Shown one piece after another: positions 63,956-64,000 of a stretch of 64,000 bases of DNA. The notes beneath the pieces are model-generated. The model saw nothing but the letters and a program-made list of their open reading frames with translations, had not been told where the DNA came from and ran no database searches. A program made the translations under genes and the position numbers. The stretch is from Nostoc paludosum FACHB-159 (lineage in GTDB: Bacteria > Cyanobacteriota > Cyanobacteriia > Cyanobacteriales > Nostocaceae). The stretch lies in NCBI RefSeq assembly GCF_014698835.1, contig NZ_JACJTU010000004.1, positions 265,254 to 329,253 of the forward strand. The letters run 5' to 3'. Numbering within the stretch: the first letter of the stretch is position 1; every line of letters begins with the position of its first letter.

Positions 63956-64000
63956 ATGAGCCGCCCGTTTAAGATTGAAATTGCAGAGAGCGAAGAGGAA
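63956..64000 (+). CDS. Start of an IS630-type transposase or HTH protein (cut by window edge)
   Basis: An ATG at 63956 opens a frame that runs off the window after 15 codons. The residues MSRPFKIEIAESEEE match the usual beginning of the IS630-family helix-turn-helix transposases of Nostocales. Only this short part is seen, so the call rests on recall of that N-terminus. The AATTTAATATGAAGCTGCATA text before it could be part of the element's left end. Confidence 0.55.
   Translation, partial: MSRPFKIEIAESEEE

Overview
The window comes from a filamentous, probably heterocyst-forming cyanobacterium (Nostocales; Nostoc, Calothrix, Tolypothrix or a relative). The support is indirect but consistent. 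HIP1 octamers (GCGATCGC and one-base variants) are everywhere. There is a high-light-inducible protein, a group 1 SigA of cyanobacterial type, a cyanobacteriochrome-type GAF domain, a COP23 protein, a PEP-CTERM protein and two modular Ser/Thr kinases. The spaces between genes are full of the short degenerate repeats (GGGCATT, CAGTCCC, ATTACGA and GTGGGAGGT types) and palindromic elements known from Nostoc genomes. Most genes are housekeeping or ordinary accessory genes. No CRISPR array and no rRNA were seen. One tRNA gene is present, for Lys with anticodon CUU.

Layout. 0-9.3 kb: tRNA-Lys; a PAS-GAF-GAF sensor whose first GAF looks bilin-binding and whose kinase core is degenerate; a membrane protein; a GH10-like secreted hydrolase; a c-heme DUF3365 protein; GlcD; a Ser/Thr kinase with WG repeats. 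9.3-22 kb: a Uma2 nuclease, miaA, gyrB, a fasciclin lipoprotein, a 1.5-kb non-coding leader and sigA, an hli gene, an LCM-type methyltransferase, and gyrA with a GNAT gene. 22-32 kb: a single-domain response regulator, a TPR protein, a repeat protein, then a tripartite export operon (adaptor, permease, VOC protein, ATPase, TolC-like channel, DUF3124 lipoprotein). 32-42 kb: two CPA1 Na+/H+ antiporters flank a decayed Ohr gene, a PEP-CTERM gene and a Tn554-type transposase trio (TnpA, TnpB, TnpC) without visible cargo. 42-49 kb: four genes on the minus strand that look like an oxylipin or lipid-oxidation cluster: a heme alpha-dioxygenase-like enzyme, a catalase-like protein, a GMC oxidoreductase and a patatin lipase. 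49-64 kb: radC, an unrecognised gene, a divergent phosphoribulokinase, a CoA-binding protein, a large double-protease/TPR/PDZ protein, a COP23 protein, a Ser/Thr kinase with an extracytoplasmic domain, eno, argC, ribBA, and the first 15 codons of an IS630-type gene at the right edge.

Working together. Several units are evident: the efflux operon; the gyrA-GNAT pair; the translationally coupled tnpA-tnpB-tnpC; and the lipase/dioxygenase/catalase-like/GMC set, in which one enzyme could release fatty acids and the others could oxygenate and process them. The most unusual observations are the photoreceptor-like pseudokinase, the oxylipin-type cluster, a phosphoribulokinase paralogue lacking one redox cysteine, an 86-nt intergenic element present twice with two mismatches, repeat-derived insertions inside gyrA, and a repeated, hairpin-rich sigA leader. 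All calls are from reading the sequence only; no database search was run.
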